A DNA stretch of 64,000 nucleotides from Branchipolynoe longqiensis. Its lineage: Eukaryota; Annelida; Polychaeta; Phyllodocida; Polynoidae. The position numbers and the translations under genes are program-made. The notes below the pieces were generated by a model. It was given only the letters and a program-made list of their open reading frames with translations, was not told the origin of the DNA and did no database searches. Shown here in pieces: positions 41,389-50,884 of this stretch (positions are counted from its first letter, which is position 1; every line of letters begins with the position of its first letter). The DNA is taken from NCBI GenBank assembly GCA_030323885.1, contig CM059186.1, positions 154,599,064 to 154,663,063 on the forward strand. The letters are read 5' to 3'.

Positions 41389-41497
41389 CTTTACCTACTA
41401 ATTCAGGATAAAAATGATTCTAAAAAACAACCTAAGGTCAAGTGACCTCATGCTAAATTGAGTGATTGACTAGACGTGGCAGGGCGTGGTGGGTGGG

Positions 41498-41631
41498 CCC
41501 TCGCCCACGTCTAACCGAGGCTTCTACCTCGGTAAAACAATAGTTATCCATCATCTATACCCAGGTAAGATTCGTCTAACTAATCTATTTTACCTCGGTA
41601 TGCCGCCTCTGGCTAGCCGTAGGCTAGGGAG
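41498..41631 (-). repeat. DIRS internal complementary region
   Basis: The region is two blocks joined at 41586/41587. Positions 41498-41586 are the exact reverse complement of the left terminus 41272-41360. Positions 41587-41631 are the exact reverse complement of the right terminus 46681-46725. It is thus an end-to-end image of both termini, the template expected for completing the ends through a circular junction. Confidence 0.95.
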
Positions 41632-41773
41632 ACCTTTACGTAAAATAATTTTTATCCTGATATTCTTGTTTTGTTATTATTCTTTAGTGATTATGTCTTA
41701 TGTATGCAACAATGGAAAAGCGATTTGTATGGCAAAAAAGAGGAAAAACCAATGTTTTTCTTACCTCTCTCTT

Positions 41774-42883
41774 TCAGTTGGTGAGTAGCCTGTGCGCTAT
41801 CGGCTGAGGCTTCTCTAGTCGTTTGTGGTAATGTCTAGCAAACGAAGTAGCGGTTTTCCATCCCGCGTGAGCTAGGATCCGTTTAACGGAGATGCCTAGC
41901 AATCTTGCCTTGGACACCATTGCACCACGTGTAGAGTGCGATGAGTACCTGTCTGTATTTACTCCCGCCAGTTTTAACACATTCATTGTCCATCGGGCGA
42001 GGGTATCCCTGGAAATGGCCTTGTGTGGCTTAATAAAGCTGACCAATAGCTGTCTTGAGTTTCTTATTAATCTTGTCTTGGATATATAATTTCGTATCGC
42101 AGATACGACACATAACTTGCGATCCTGAGTGAAACTGGACACCCCTATCGTAGAAAGGGGGTCACCTAATCGGTTTGATTTTAATAAAGTTGATAAATCA
42201 AACGTGGCCTCTTTACTGTCAATTTCTAGACCATTCAGCGACAGGGCAACTATAGTTTGGCCTCTGTGTCCAGTGACCAGGAGAAGCAAAACTGCGACTT
42301 TGAAACCTAAAAGTTTAACGTCCAGAAACTTATTTTCTGGCCATTTCTTGAAGAGGTTGAACACTAGAGAAACATCCCAAAACCTATTATATTTGGGTTT
42401 AGGCGGATTCCTCTGATAAATTGATCGTATGATCCAACAAATAACATGGTGTTTACCCATTGTTTGTCCATTAACCCGCGGTAGGATTATCGACAGAGCA
42501 CATCTGGCAGCGTTAATAGCGCCATATCCTAGGCCTTCGTCCTCTAGGTAACGTAGGAAGAGTCCTACCTGGGATACTGTGGGAGTCATTGGCTTGACTT
42601 TCTTAAGCAGGCAATAAATACCCCATTTCTTTAAATACGTAGTATACATTTTCACCGTTCCTTTTCTCCACGCATCATCAACCAAACGCTGTTGTGTAAT
42701 TTTGTCTAAGCCAAACTGTTCTAAATATTTATTTAAAAAAGGAATGCCACTAACGGAGTTGTCGACACGTTTCCGTGGCGTTCTAGTGGTCCCTGATGTT
42801 TGAGGTTTCCTCGGAATCTTGGGAAGCGAAGGCTGCTTTTGGCTGTGGCTAGTAACGTCGGTAGCCACGGTTGCGTGTGCCAC
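41774..42883 (-). CDS. DIRS tyrosine recombinase
   Basis: A 369-codon open frame. Tyrosine recombinases cut and rejoin DNA through a covalent Tyr intermediate; in DIRS elements the enzyme is thought to integrate the circular cDNA. The catalytic set is present: Arg207 (VTGHRGQT), His316 and Arg319 (SSHSTRG), His339 with Trp342 (LAHAGW) and nucleophile Tyr352 (ARHYHK). The N-terminal part (about 45-150) fits a SAM-like DNA-binding domain, and residues 1-45 are basic and Ser/Thr/Pro-rich. The frame overlaps the RT frame by about 151 nt in another phase. Its first codon is GTG and the first ATG is codon 79, inside the N-terminal domain. Translation probably needs frameshifting, reinitiation or a non-AUG start. 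Confidence 0.92.
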   Translation of the reverse strand: MAHATVATDVTSHSQKQPSLPKIPRKPQTSGTTRTPRKRVDNSVSGIPFLNKYLEQFGLDKITQQRLVDDAWRKGTVKMYTTYLKKWGIYCLLKKVKPMTPTVSQVGLFLRYLEDEGLGYGAINAARCALSIILPRVNGQTMGKHHVICWIIRSIYQRNPPKPKYNRFWDVSLVFNLFKKWPENKFLDVKLLGFKVAVLLLLVTGHRGQTIVALSLNGLEIDSKEATFDLSTLLKSNRLGDPLSTIGVSSFTQDRKLCVVSAIRNYISKTRLIRNSRQLLVSFIKPHKAISRDTLARWTMNVLKLAGVNTDRYSSHSTRGAMVSKARLLGISVKRILAHAGWKTATSFARHYHKRLEKPQPIAHRLLTN

Positions 42884-44622
42884 TCGGGGACGATGAGTAT
42901 GGCGTGTGTCCCCTCCATTTGAATCTTTCTGGCGACTTTGCTAATGATAGTAAAGGGGGGGAAAATGTAAAAGAAATGATGTCGCCACTTTAGGGAGAAG
43001 GCATCAATGTGCCAAGCATTGGGTTCCGGGTGCCACGAAACATATTTTGGAATTTTAAAGTTATTACGCGAAGCGAACAAATCGATCTGAGGTGAACCCC
43101 ATGTGTGACAAATGTGTTTGAAAATGGATGGATTAAGTGACCACTCTAAGTGATCATGGAACTGGCGACTCATCTTGTCAGCTAGACAATTTTGTGTGCC
43201 TGGAATGTGATTAACAGTTAACCAGACATCAAAGGTTTGAGCCCAGTTCCAAATGAGAAGTGCCATTGCATTACATTTAATCGATTTTGTACCTCCCATA
43301 TTTCTGACATAAGCCATAGCTGTGGTGTTATCCGTGAGGATACGTACATTATTTTTGGGTATTTTTACTAGACTGGTTAATCCCAAGTAAATGGCCCTTA
43401 GTTCTAGAACGTTAATATGATCGGGGAGTTCCGATTCTAGCCATCTTCCTCCCGTTGCTACATCATTTTGATGTGCTCCCCACCCTTGGAGAGACGCGTC
43501 AGTGGTAACGGTAGTGTCAGGCTCTCCCATTCTAATGGGATTGGGGGAATGGTCAAAGTGGTTTAGCCACCAATCAATGTCGGCTAGGCCGTTCTCCGAA
43601 ATAAACATGGTCTTTTCAAAGTTTCCCTTTGCGCGGGCCAGCGCCAAATTTTTATCAATTTCGAGGGATTTTATGTGTGCCGCTCCGTATAGAATAGCTG
43701 GACTATACGAAACCATGACCCCGATAAGGACCGCGACCTGTCTAATCTTTGGCCTAGAAGTGTCTAACAGCTGTATCGCTGTGCGGTAAAGCTTATCTTT
43801 CTTTTGGCGTGTAAGCGAAACGGTCATAGCCGTGGTGTTCAGAATGAACCCGAGACACTTAAGCTCCTGAGTAGGAGAAAAAACTGATTTCTTGTTATGT
43901 ATGAAGAAACCCAATTTGGTGAAAATTTTGCATAAATCTTTAACAGCGAGTTCACATTGCGTGAAAGATTGGCCCATAATAAAAGAATCATCTATGTATG
44001 GAAACATACAATGCCCCAATTTTGCCATGTGTGCAAAAATTGGTTTCAACAACTTAGTAAACAGACGCGGTGCGCAGGCCAAACCATTAGGTAAACATGT
44101 AAATTCAAAAAGTTGGCCATTCCAGAGAAAACGTAGGTATTTCCGATCTGTCTGGTGAATAGGAACGGTGTAGTACGCATCCCTTAAATCAACACTCGCT
44201 AGCCAACACCCTGGGGTAATTAAATCACGAGCTGTTTCTAAAGAAAACATTTTGAAATGTTTGTATTCAATGATTTCATTCAACTGAGTTAAATCTAAAA
44301 TCATTCGGATTGAACCATCAGGTTTAGGAGTAGAGAAGATATTGGAAATATATTCCCCTTCAGTATGTTCAACTCTGTTGACAATGCCCTTAGACTCAAA
44401 CAGTAGAACCTGGTGATCTAGCTGAGATTTTTCTAGTGAATTAAACTGATACGGAAAAGGCGCTCTCTTTTGTATAGGCAATTGTGTGAAAGGGATGTGA
44501 ATGCCTTTAACAATATTCAGGACCTCTGGATTAGTGGTTAACTGTTGCCATTGATGTAAACAATTAGAAACATTCCCTGCTTGAAAAAGGCTTACTTCAG
44601 TTTGAGTTTCCTCCGTGACCAT
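42733..44622 (-). CDS. DIRS reverse transcriptase / RNase H
   Basis: 629 codons from the first ATG at 44622. RT motifs appear in order: MILDLTQLNEII, SVDLRDAYYTVP (catalytic Asp145), LPNGLACAPRLF, FPYIDDSFI (Asp211 and Asp212 of YIDD) and LKCLGF. RNase H follows with TTDASLQGWGA (Asp375), VLELRAI (Glu407), ILTDNTT (Asp431) and CLADKMS (Asp482). The C-terminal part (PQIDLFASRNN, FPPFTII, ILIVPEWHTQPW) matches the region after RNase H in DIRS proteins, where some elements carry a methyltransferase-like domain; I see no convincing methyltransferase motif set. The frame is open upstream across the end of gag with no earlier ATG, so a gag-pol frameshift is also possible. It overlaps the recombinase frame at its 3' end. 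Confidence 0.95.
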   Translation of the reverse strand: MVTEETQTEVSLFQAGNVSNCLHQWQQLTTNPEVLNIVKGIHIPFTQLPIQKRAPFPYQFNSLEKSQLDHQVLLFESKGIVNRVEHTEGEYISNIFSTPKPDGSIRMILDLTQLNEIIEYKHFKMFSLETARDLITPGCWLASVDLRDAYYTVPIHQTDRKYLRFLWNGQLFEFTCLPNGLACAPRLFTKLLKPIFAHMAKLGHCMFPYIDDSFIMGQSFTQCELAVKDLCKIFTKLGFFIHNKKSVFSPTQELKCLGFILNTTAMTVSLTRQKKDKLYRTAIQLLDTSRPKIRQVAVLIGVMVSYSPAILYGAAHIKSLEIDKNLALARAKGNFEKTMFISENGLADIDWWLNHFDHSPNPIRMGEPDTTVTTDASLQGWGAHQNDVATGGRWLESELPDHINVLELRAIYLGLTSLVKIPKNNVRILTDNTTAMAYVRNMGGTKSIKCNAMALLIWNWAQTFDVWLTVNHIPGTQNCLADKMSRQFHDHLEWSLNPSIFKHICHTWGSPQIDLFASRNNFKIPKYVSWHPEPNAWHIDAFSLKWRHHFFYIFPPFTIISKVARKIQMEGTHAILIVPEWHTQPWLPTLLATAKSSLRFPRFRGNLKHQGPLERHGNVSTTPLVAFLF

Positions 44623-44660
44623 TGTAGGGTCAGGAGGCTGCACTGTTTGTGTGGAAATCT

Positions 44661-45992
44661 CTACTTGTTCCCTTGTTTCGGGAACTGGGGCTTGGGAACG
44701 AAATCCCTCTTGTAGCCGCGGTTGTCGTTCCAGTTTGAGGCCGGCCTGTCGCCTCGGCCCCTTCCTCGCTGGTTGAACTGGAAGGACGGTCCGCCCCTGA
44801 ACGGCCTTCCTCCTCTGCGGAATCGAAAATCCGTCCTAGACTTTCTGAACCCTGCTGGGTTTTGGAAGCGACGACTCTTTGCTTCAGTGTTTTTAGCACT
44901 CTTGTAGTCGACCTCTACCTGTTTGTACAGGTAAGCTAGCTGACCCCCAAACATCTTGGATTTATCAAGCGGTTTGCTCTTGATAGGGGTAGGTCCGGAA
45001 TACACGGTGTATTCCTTACCATCATGGTCCGTTACCTTGTTAGAGCGGGCAACCTCTTTTCCGGCATCTGTGGTGACCGATTTGAAAACGTTTTCAAATC
45101 TCCGATGGGTCATGTAGTTACTAGCGGCTGCTAACAAAGCTATGCCCCGGTCCATAACCCGCGCCAAAGACGAGAACTTGTTCTCTGTCTGCATCCTGTT
45201 AGCCACAGGGATAACAGACGTCAAGGCACCCAAAACTGCCTTATGGATCAGGCAGAGGGAAGTTTCATAACGACGGCGTTCGTCGGAAAGATGAATGCCG
45301 GAATCCATCTCTTTGAAAACCGAAGCAGGAATGCCCTTAACTCCTGAAATCTGCTCAGTCAACTTGTTGATGACTTCGATCGGTTTAAACGTAGTGAAAT
45401 GGCTATTCACCGTTTTGCGCATCATGGTAGTGGTGCGCACTTTCTGAGCTTTCTTTTTGACAATTTTCTTGCCAGCTTTAACGCCTATTTTGGCGTAGAC
45501 TCCCGCTCGTTCCGTGTCGGAATCCGACTCGGTGGAAGAAGAGTCGGACGACGAGTCTGAAGAGGAGTCCTTCTTCTTCTTCTTCTTCTTCTTCTTTTTG
45601 GACTTTTTGGAGCGCTTAGAGTTCGCTTTCTTTGTGAACTCGTCACCAGAACTGCTCACTGGGCGGCGTTTCTTGCCCCGCGCTTTCGGTTTCGGAACCT
45701 CAGGTGCCGAAAGCGTGTCCTCTTCGTCCTCAGAAAAGTCTTCCCAATCCTCATCAGGGATTTGGGAAGGATCTGGAAAGGTCTGCGCCTGGAAAAGGCG
45801 CATCTTCTCCTCCATCATCTCCGCCATTTTCGCCTCCCACCCCACTGGTTGAGGGGCGTGATCACTGTCTTGATCCGAGGCATGAGCCCCAGGATGTGGG
45901 GACGGCGGAGCCGTAGCCGGTGGAGACGAATCGTAATCCGTAGGGGGGACACCCACCGCTGCAGCGGGCGGCTTATTCCGGCGAGTGGCCAT
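44661..45992 (-). CDS. DIRS gag-like protein
   Basis: 443 codons from ATG at 45992 in a CCCGATGG context; the frame is open a few codons upstream without ATG. It presumably packages the element RNA. The N-terminus is Pro/Ala-rich. An acidic stretch follows (PDEDWEDFSEDEEDT, about 79-93), then a basic and poly-Lys segment (about 105-141) and a Ser/Asp tract (DSSSDSSSDSSS, about 142-153). A central helical-looking region (about 165-385) follows, and the C-terminus is rich in RGG/GRG (RRGGRPFRGG ... RGRGRG), as in RNA-binding proteins. No CCHC knuckle or protease is visible, as is usual for DIRS gag. It ends 39 nt before the RT ATG. Function is inferred from position and composition. Confidence 0.85.
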   Translation of the reverse strand: MATRRNKPPAAAVGVPPTDYDSSPPATAPPSPHPGAHASDQDSDHAPQPVGWEAKMAEMMEEKMRLFQAQTFPDPSQIPDEDWEDFSEDEEDTLSAPEVPKPKARGKKRRPVSSSGDEFTKKANSKRSKKSKKKKKKKKKKDSSSDSSSDSSSTESDSDTERAGVYAKIGVKAGKKIVKKKAQKVRTTTMMRKTVNSHFTTFKPIEVINKLTEQISGVKGIPASVFKEMDSGIHLSDERRRYETSLCLIHKAVLGALTSVIPVANRMQTENKFSSLARVMDRGIALLAAASNYMTHRRFENVFKSVTTDAGKEVARSNKVTDHDGKEYTVYSGPTPIKSKPLDKSKMFGGQLAYLYKQVEVDYKSAKNTEAKSRRFQNPAGFRKSRTDFRFRRGGRPFRGGPSFQFNQRGRGRGDRPASNWNDNRGYKRDFVPKPQFPKQGNK

Positions 45993-46013
45993 CGGGAACT
46001 GTAACGAAACCAA

Positions 46014-46654
46014 AGCGTTACTAACCCGGAATCATCTCAACTACACAAGTGTAAGCCAGTAAACTGGGTTGAGGAACATGGTACAGAGAACGTGTTTTGC
46101 AACGTGTCAGTACAGGCGTGAAGCTAAATTTGCCGTAGGTGTGTGGTAACGAAACCAACCAAACGGAGGGCATCGATCGTGAGATCGGCCCCTCTCTCTG
46201 TTCCGTACACTTCTCCCACCTGTGGCTACAGCGCCAACAAGTTGGAGAAAATATTACGAAACTCGGAGGTTCGCCTTAAACCGGTCAGGGGTGTTTATAA
46301 AAAACACCCAGAAGCATCCCCAACATCATCCTCTATTAGGATCCGGGAGACTTTTCTTAGGAAATGAGCAACTCGGGTTGCCATTTCTCCCTGTCTGAAA
46401 AACAGGTGTCGATAGAACTCAGTATCGGTTTCGTTTGTGCCAGCGGCACGCAATGTTCTATCCGTAAGTTAAAAAACGTACAAAGTCCAAACAGGACTGA
46501 AGAAAGTTCTGAACTTTCATAAAAAGATGCTATAGAGCATGATAAACAAAGTTATCGAAGAAAACAGTACTTACTTTTGGATAAAAGCAGTAGTAGTAGA
46601 TAAATCCTGTGGAGCAACTCACAAACGTCCTCCCGTTGTGAGTTACTTATGCTA
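46014..46654 (-). promoter_or_regulatory. DIRS 5' leader between terminus and gag
   Basis: About 640 bp lie between the right terminus and the gag ATG with no long ORF on the sense strand. Transcription of DIRS elements starts in or near the 5' inverted repeat in characterised cases, so this should be the untranslated leader. No TATA box stands out. Confidence 0.5.
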
Positions 46655-46725
46655 ATTGCTGGACCCGGATGTGCTTCCTTCTCCCTAGCCTACGGCTAGC
46701 CAGAGGCGGCATACCGAGGTAAAAT
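46655..46725 (-). repeat. DIRS right (5') inverted terminal repeat
   Basis: Positions 46681-46725 (CTCCCTAGCCTACGGCTAGC ... CCGAGGTAAAAT) are the exact inverse of 41587-41631. Positions 46655-46686 (ATTGCTGGACCCGGATGTGC ...) are the exact inverse of 41357-41388. A (TA)n tract follows. Confidence 0.95.
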
Positions 46726-46727
46726 AT

Positions 46728-47489
46728 ATATATATATTCACTGATCAACATTTCCTACTATTGATTTTCAAATCGGAAAATGCAGCCTCCCACCCACCGA
46801 CCATATATAATTAGCACTGTTATGTTTTTCCAAATATCTTCCCTTCAAGGAAAACAAATAAATATTTATGTGTGTGTCGTTTTTTTAATTCAACATCAAA
46901 TCGGAGCTGAAATATAAAGCTACAGCCTCTATCGGTAATGATCACCAATGCGCATGCTCACCAATACTCGTTCGACACAGCGGCCTGTGGTAAACTAATG
47001 GCGCCAATTGTGCTGGTTTCGCTGGTTCGCTGACACCTCTCACATTCCTCTTTCAACCAGCCGCTGGCTCCCGAGCGGGGTGAATGCGCATGCGTGTAGA
47101 GGAGTGCGCGATCGCGTGCTTCAGATCACTTTGCATGTTTGACTATATATAGTGTAACTTGAGAGCTACACTGGCGTTAAAACCAAGATCTACCCGAAGC
47201 AGTTCACAACACGTGGACGGAAATGACGTCACACGTGAAGACTTCAAATTTTGAGTGCGCCGACTCGTGACGTGATGAGATGAGATGAGATGAGCACCTC
47301 TCCTACACTCGCCATCTGGTGGCGGGCCCAGCTTCTCACACTGAGGTTCATTATAAACTATCGATCCTCTTTACAAACAGGGACATATCGCGCTGAGGAA
47401 CCTGTTACTAAAGGAACGGTGATTTGTCGTCTGTGACAACTGCATGTCGTCTTCCACTTACATGCAGGCTACTCTTTTGTTTCATCGTT
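46728..47489. other. Right flank of DIRS, no gene recognised
   Basis: Unique sequence with a moderately GC-rich part at 46900-47110 (GGTAATGATCACC, AACTAATGGCGCCAATTG) and GAGATGAGATGAGATGAG near 47276. No coding family. Confidence 0.4.
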
Positions 47490-47757
47490 TAGTTGTTGAG
47501 GTTTTGCATCTATAAATGTCATATCATAATGAGTACCGACTTGTGACAGTGAACACTCATGGTGACTTTATAGTGCTGCCCCTATGGAAGACCGGCGGCT
47601 GTCAGCAGTCAGCACCCATGACCCACTATTCCATTCAGATACAGTATCCTGATACGGAACAAACCAGGCAGTGTCATCCTATTTTAGTCTGCCGAACACC
47701 GGGCTGGGTAGTGCTGGTTTGATTCAGCCAGGGTTCGAATCCACCACCTCTCACACA
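47490..47757 (-). mobile_element. SINE-A copy, diverged
   Basis: Degenerate tail (TTTAGTTGTTGAGGTTTTGC, ATGTCATATCATAATGAG), body and GCCAGGGTTCGAATCC of the head. Older than most copies by divergence. Confidence 0.82.
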
Positions 47758-47974
47758 TGAAGCCATCCAGTACTACTAGTAGTAGTACTACCGATTCGGA
47801 CATTCTAATTCGGTCAGGTGTCGTATGGACAAAATACGCCGCCTGAACGCCACCTATATGTATCAGAATAAGATTAGTGGGAGCAGACGACAACCTATAG
47901 TACACGCGCTTTATAGTTCACCACACTCTCTCTCTCTCTCACTATATATAGTGGACAGTGGAGAAAGGAGGCTA

Positions 47975-48009
<35 letters not shown>

Positions 48010-48069
48010 GACAGTGGAAAGAGGATGCTATATATATAGCGGATTCTGGACTATATATATATACATATA

Positions 48070-48247
48070 CAGTAAAACCTTTATATACCGACCCCTCCAC
48101 AGATCGACCACTCTTCTATATCGATTGCTTTATTTGGGTCCCAACAATACCATATAAGGATATTGTAACTCTCTAAACCAACCACCTCCCTAAATCAACC
48201 ACTTAAAGTCAGTCCCATGGTCGGTCGATTTAGAGAGGTTTTCCTCT
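48070..48247. mobile_element. MITE-TA copy C
   Basis: CAGTAAAACCTTTATATACC to GTCGATTTAGAGAGGTTTTCC, same orientation as copy A. The right terminus has decayed (TTTTCCTC instead of TTTTACTG). Inserted in TA-rich sequence. Confidence 0.85.
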
Positions 48248-48650
48248 ATATGTAAATATATATATAAATATATATAAATGTATATATATACACATTTGCC
48301 GTGAATATGGCCTATGCTGCCGACACAACCACCAATCAATCAATATAAATACATATATTATATCATATATATTTATACATATGTAAATCGAGGTTCTATC
48401 TTTTCCAAGCGAGTGAATCAGGCGCAGTTGGCGCATAAGTACCTGGATTTGCCGGTGGCGGCGCCACAGTCGCCAGCAGGCTCGAGCAAAAGCATAGACG
48501 ATATCGCATTGGTAAATAATGAAAATAGAAGCGTACAATATATAATAATACATAATAATAACAATACCTCCAGCCGAAGATTTATACACGTATATGGATA
48601 TACTCATCATCATCATGCTGTCGGTCGCGATGCGACAAAGACTGCTTTCA

Positions 48651-48926
48651 TTACTTGACTGCCGCTCTCCATTTAGCTCTCTGCTGTGAGACTTTTGTCC
48701 ATGAGTAGGTCTTAATGTCTCTCAGCTTCAGGTTTCTCTTGATGGTATCCTTGAACCAGAGACAAGGGCGCCCTCTCTTTCTGTAACCAGAAGACAGTTG
48801 AGAATAGAGGATCTGCTTTGGTAGCCTGTCTGATGACATCCTCATGAGGTGTCCAGTCCACCGGAGATTCTTTTTGATCAGAAGATCTTCCATAGAGGGC
48901 AGCCCCGTCCGTTCGAGTACATTTCA
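48651..48926 (-). pseudogene. Non-LTR retrotransposon C-terminal fragment
   Basis: Reading from 48926 leftwards the minus frame encodes NVLERTGLPSMEDLLIKKN, LRWTGHLMRMSSDRLPKQI, then GYRKRGRPCLWFKDTIKRNL and a stop after KWRAAVK. LRW.GH..RM.DR.PKQ and GRP..RFKD..K are characteristic of the region beyond RT in many invertebrate LINE proteins. No RT catalytic motif remains. A (TCATCATCA) run lies just past the 3' end. It belongs to a different family from the other LINE pieces here. Confidence 0.88.
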
Positions 48927-49466
48927 TGAAAGCTGCCTGCAAAAGTGTTGAAGTGCTGCTGGCTTTTGCAAGTTACCAGCGGCACTCTCTCGGGGAGCAA
49001 ATAGAGGTTTCACACCGGCAAGAACATGTCAAGACAGGCGCAAAACTATTTGTCCCTGCAGTGGCTAGTCGGGAGATGTTGGGAGTTCCATACATCAACC
49101 GCCCTTAATGCTGCCACAGTGACATGGTTTTCTGTTTAGGGTTTGCTCCCTTAGCCTTCGGTTCTGTCAAGAACCTGTACCACAAGGCAGTGGTTTACAA
49201 CTCTGCAAGGCAGGGGCGTCAAACTCCCTGAGGTATTGCTATACCTGCAATACCTGCATACCTCATCATATATATATATTATATATATTTACGTGTATAT
49301 ACATATATAGATATATGGATGGTAATAAGCCTGTTATCGCATGGTATAGGACCTGGAGTGGGTTGCACTCCCCCCAGGGTGGGGGTGGGTACCAACATGC
49401 ACCTCTCCGGCTCCTGCATGGGGCCTTTCCTCAACTAGCTCAGAGGAACTATAATAATTATATTAC
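48927..49466. other. Intergenic, no gene seen
   Basis: Unique sequence. A GGGTGGGGGTGGGTACC stretch near 49378 and TA tract at 49266-49318. No gene is recognised. Confidence 0.4.
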
Positions 49467-49650
49467 AAATACAATTACATATATAAATATATATATGTAT
49501 GATAGTTATAACATAATATATATTATATATATATAAATATATACATAACTAAATATATAAATACAATTACATATATAAATATATATATGTATGATAGTTA
49601 TAACATAAGATATATTATATATATATAAATATATACATAACTAAATATAT
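49467..49650 (+). repeat. 92-bp tandem duplication next to MITE-TA copy D
   Basis: AAATACAATTACATATATAA starts at about 49467 and again at about 49559. The two 92-bp units differ at about one position, indicating a recent duplication. Confidence 0.9.
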
Positions 49651-49657
49651 AAATATA

Positions 49658-49821
49658 CAGTAAAACCTCTCTAAATCGACCGACCATGGGACCGACTTTA
49701 AGTGGTCCATTTAGGGAGGTAGTCAGTTTAGGGAGTTAGAATATCCTTACAATCATATTGTTGGGACCCAAATAAAGCGATCGATATAGGGGAGGTGGTC
49801 GGTTAGAGAGGTTTTATTGTA
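49658..49821. mobile_element. MITE-TA copy D
   Basis: CAGTAAAACCTCTCTAAATC to TAGAGAGGTTTTATTG. Orientation as copy B. TA-rich flanks on both sides. Confidence 0.92.
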
Positions 49822-50146
49822 TACAAATATTTATATATGTATATGTGTATATATGTATATATCAAATCCAGAAGTGGTCCTGAGGCTGAGCCTGTGCGGG
49901 GATCGATTTGAAACAGCGCTCCCTGAAAGACGCCGTCGATCACCACCCCCATGTGTGCAAATAAAGGGGGGTTTTGCAATTTCCTAGGAAATCACAAGTG
50001 GGGGTTTGCGATTTACAGGGTTTGCGATTTCCTGTTACACCGGCACAGTAGCTACTCCTCCCGTCCATCTGTGGGCAGCCGAGAACCAGCAATCGCATTA
50101 ACCGGGCCGCTCACTCCGCGCGGCCCCGCGTCTAGCGGACGGACCG

Positions 50147-50488
50147 GACGGGATGGCCGAATGAGTTGAGCGTCCATCTCCCCTTTTGGTAGATCATTTG
50201 GATTCGAACCCACAGGTTCAAACCCTGGTCGAGTCAAAGCGATGGCTTAAAAGTTTATACTTGCCGCTTCATAGCCATGCGCTTGGCATTATTTAGATAG
50301 TGCAAGGACTGGTTGGTGCAGTGTCAGGATATCAGACTGAGTGGGATATCAGGTCATGATGCTGCCGGCCTGGTCTCCCAGTGGGTCAGCACTATAAAGT
50401 CGCCATGAGTGCACACTGTCACAAATCGGTATCCATCCTGGTACGACCTTAGATGTTGCGAGGATGTAAAACTCCGACAAACAAACAA
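50147..50488 (+). mobile_element. SINE-A copy, full length
   Basis: Head GGGATGGCCGAATGAGTTGA with two adjacent B-box-like segments (GGATTCGAACCC and GGTTCAAACCC), body, tail (ATCCTGGTACGACCTTAG) and CTCCGACAAACAAACAA. Confidence 0.92.
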
Positions 50489-50499
50489 TCTAGCGCAGG

Positions 50500-50880
50500 G
50501 CGAGCTTCTATAAATGTTTCAAATCCCCCAATTATGACGTAGGCGCGCGTTTGGACGCTGGGTTAATGGAATCACTTTATACAGACAAACGTAATCACCA
50601 CCCGCCGCCGCAGTCGCCTTGATCCGGACAGGATTTGATTGTCCGGCGCGCGGCGTGGCGCACGCCGACGCGTAATTGGCAATAGCGCCATGTTTGTTGC
50701 TTACAAAACGAGTCGCATTCAGCGCCGAGTCACTCAATATGAATTCATCCTCCCGAAGATGATGTCCTGGAAGAGGAGAGACGGCGGGCCGCGGCCATGA
50801 TGGTCGGTCGTCAATGTGTGGAGGGTTTCCACGACGGGTGGATTTACATCGATCCACCGCCTTGTAGAGCCTGGCCACGG
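50500..50880. other. Unique CpG-rich island
   Basis: Non-repetitive, GC-balanced sequence with GGCGCGCGGCGTGGCGCACG, ACGCGTAATTGGC, CAATTATGACGTAGG and GCGGCCATGATGGTCGG. The minus frame (50519-50878) stays open for 119 codons without ATG at its start and has no recognised domain. It may be a regulatory element or part of an exon. Confidence 0.35.
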
Positions 50881-50884
50881 CTAA

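Larger units (their letters stand above)
41270..46727 (-). mobile_element. Apparently intact DIRS-type retrotransposon
   Basis: About 5.46 kb on the minus strand. It has all parts of a DIRS element: a gag-like ORF, RT plus RNase H, and a tyrosine recombinase in place of an integrase. It also has inverted terminal repeats, and an internal complementary region at the 3' end matching both termini. All three ORFs are open with catalytic residues present. Known DIRS elements are thought to pass through a circular DNA and integrate by recombinase at a very short core, without target-site duplications. Here both ends border AT dinucleotide sequence, and the boundary is ambiguous by 2-3 A/T bases. 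Nothing indicates decay. Confidence 0.95.

Noticed and set aside
41486..41788. 100-codon plus-strand frame at the DIRS 3' end
   Set aside because: It reads through the internal complementary region and has no counterpart on the left terminus except by repeat identity. No function is expected.
42930..43000. Methyltransferase domain in the DIRS RT protein
   Set aside because: FPPF resembles part of a DPPY-type motif, but no SAM-binding motif was found. I keep it as unassigned C-terminal sequence.
45514..45852. Plus-strand Ser/Glu/Phe-rich frame of 112 codons
   Set aside because: It is the antisense shadow of the acidic and poly-Lys region of the DIRS gag.
48926..49108. Plus-strand frame next to the LINE fragment
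   Set aside because: No similarity to a known family, short, and partly antisense to the LINE flank.
50519..50878. 119-codon minus-strand frame as a gene
   Set aside because: Its first codon is GTG, no family is recognised, and GC-rich DNA often stays open by chance. Listed only as an island.
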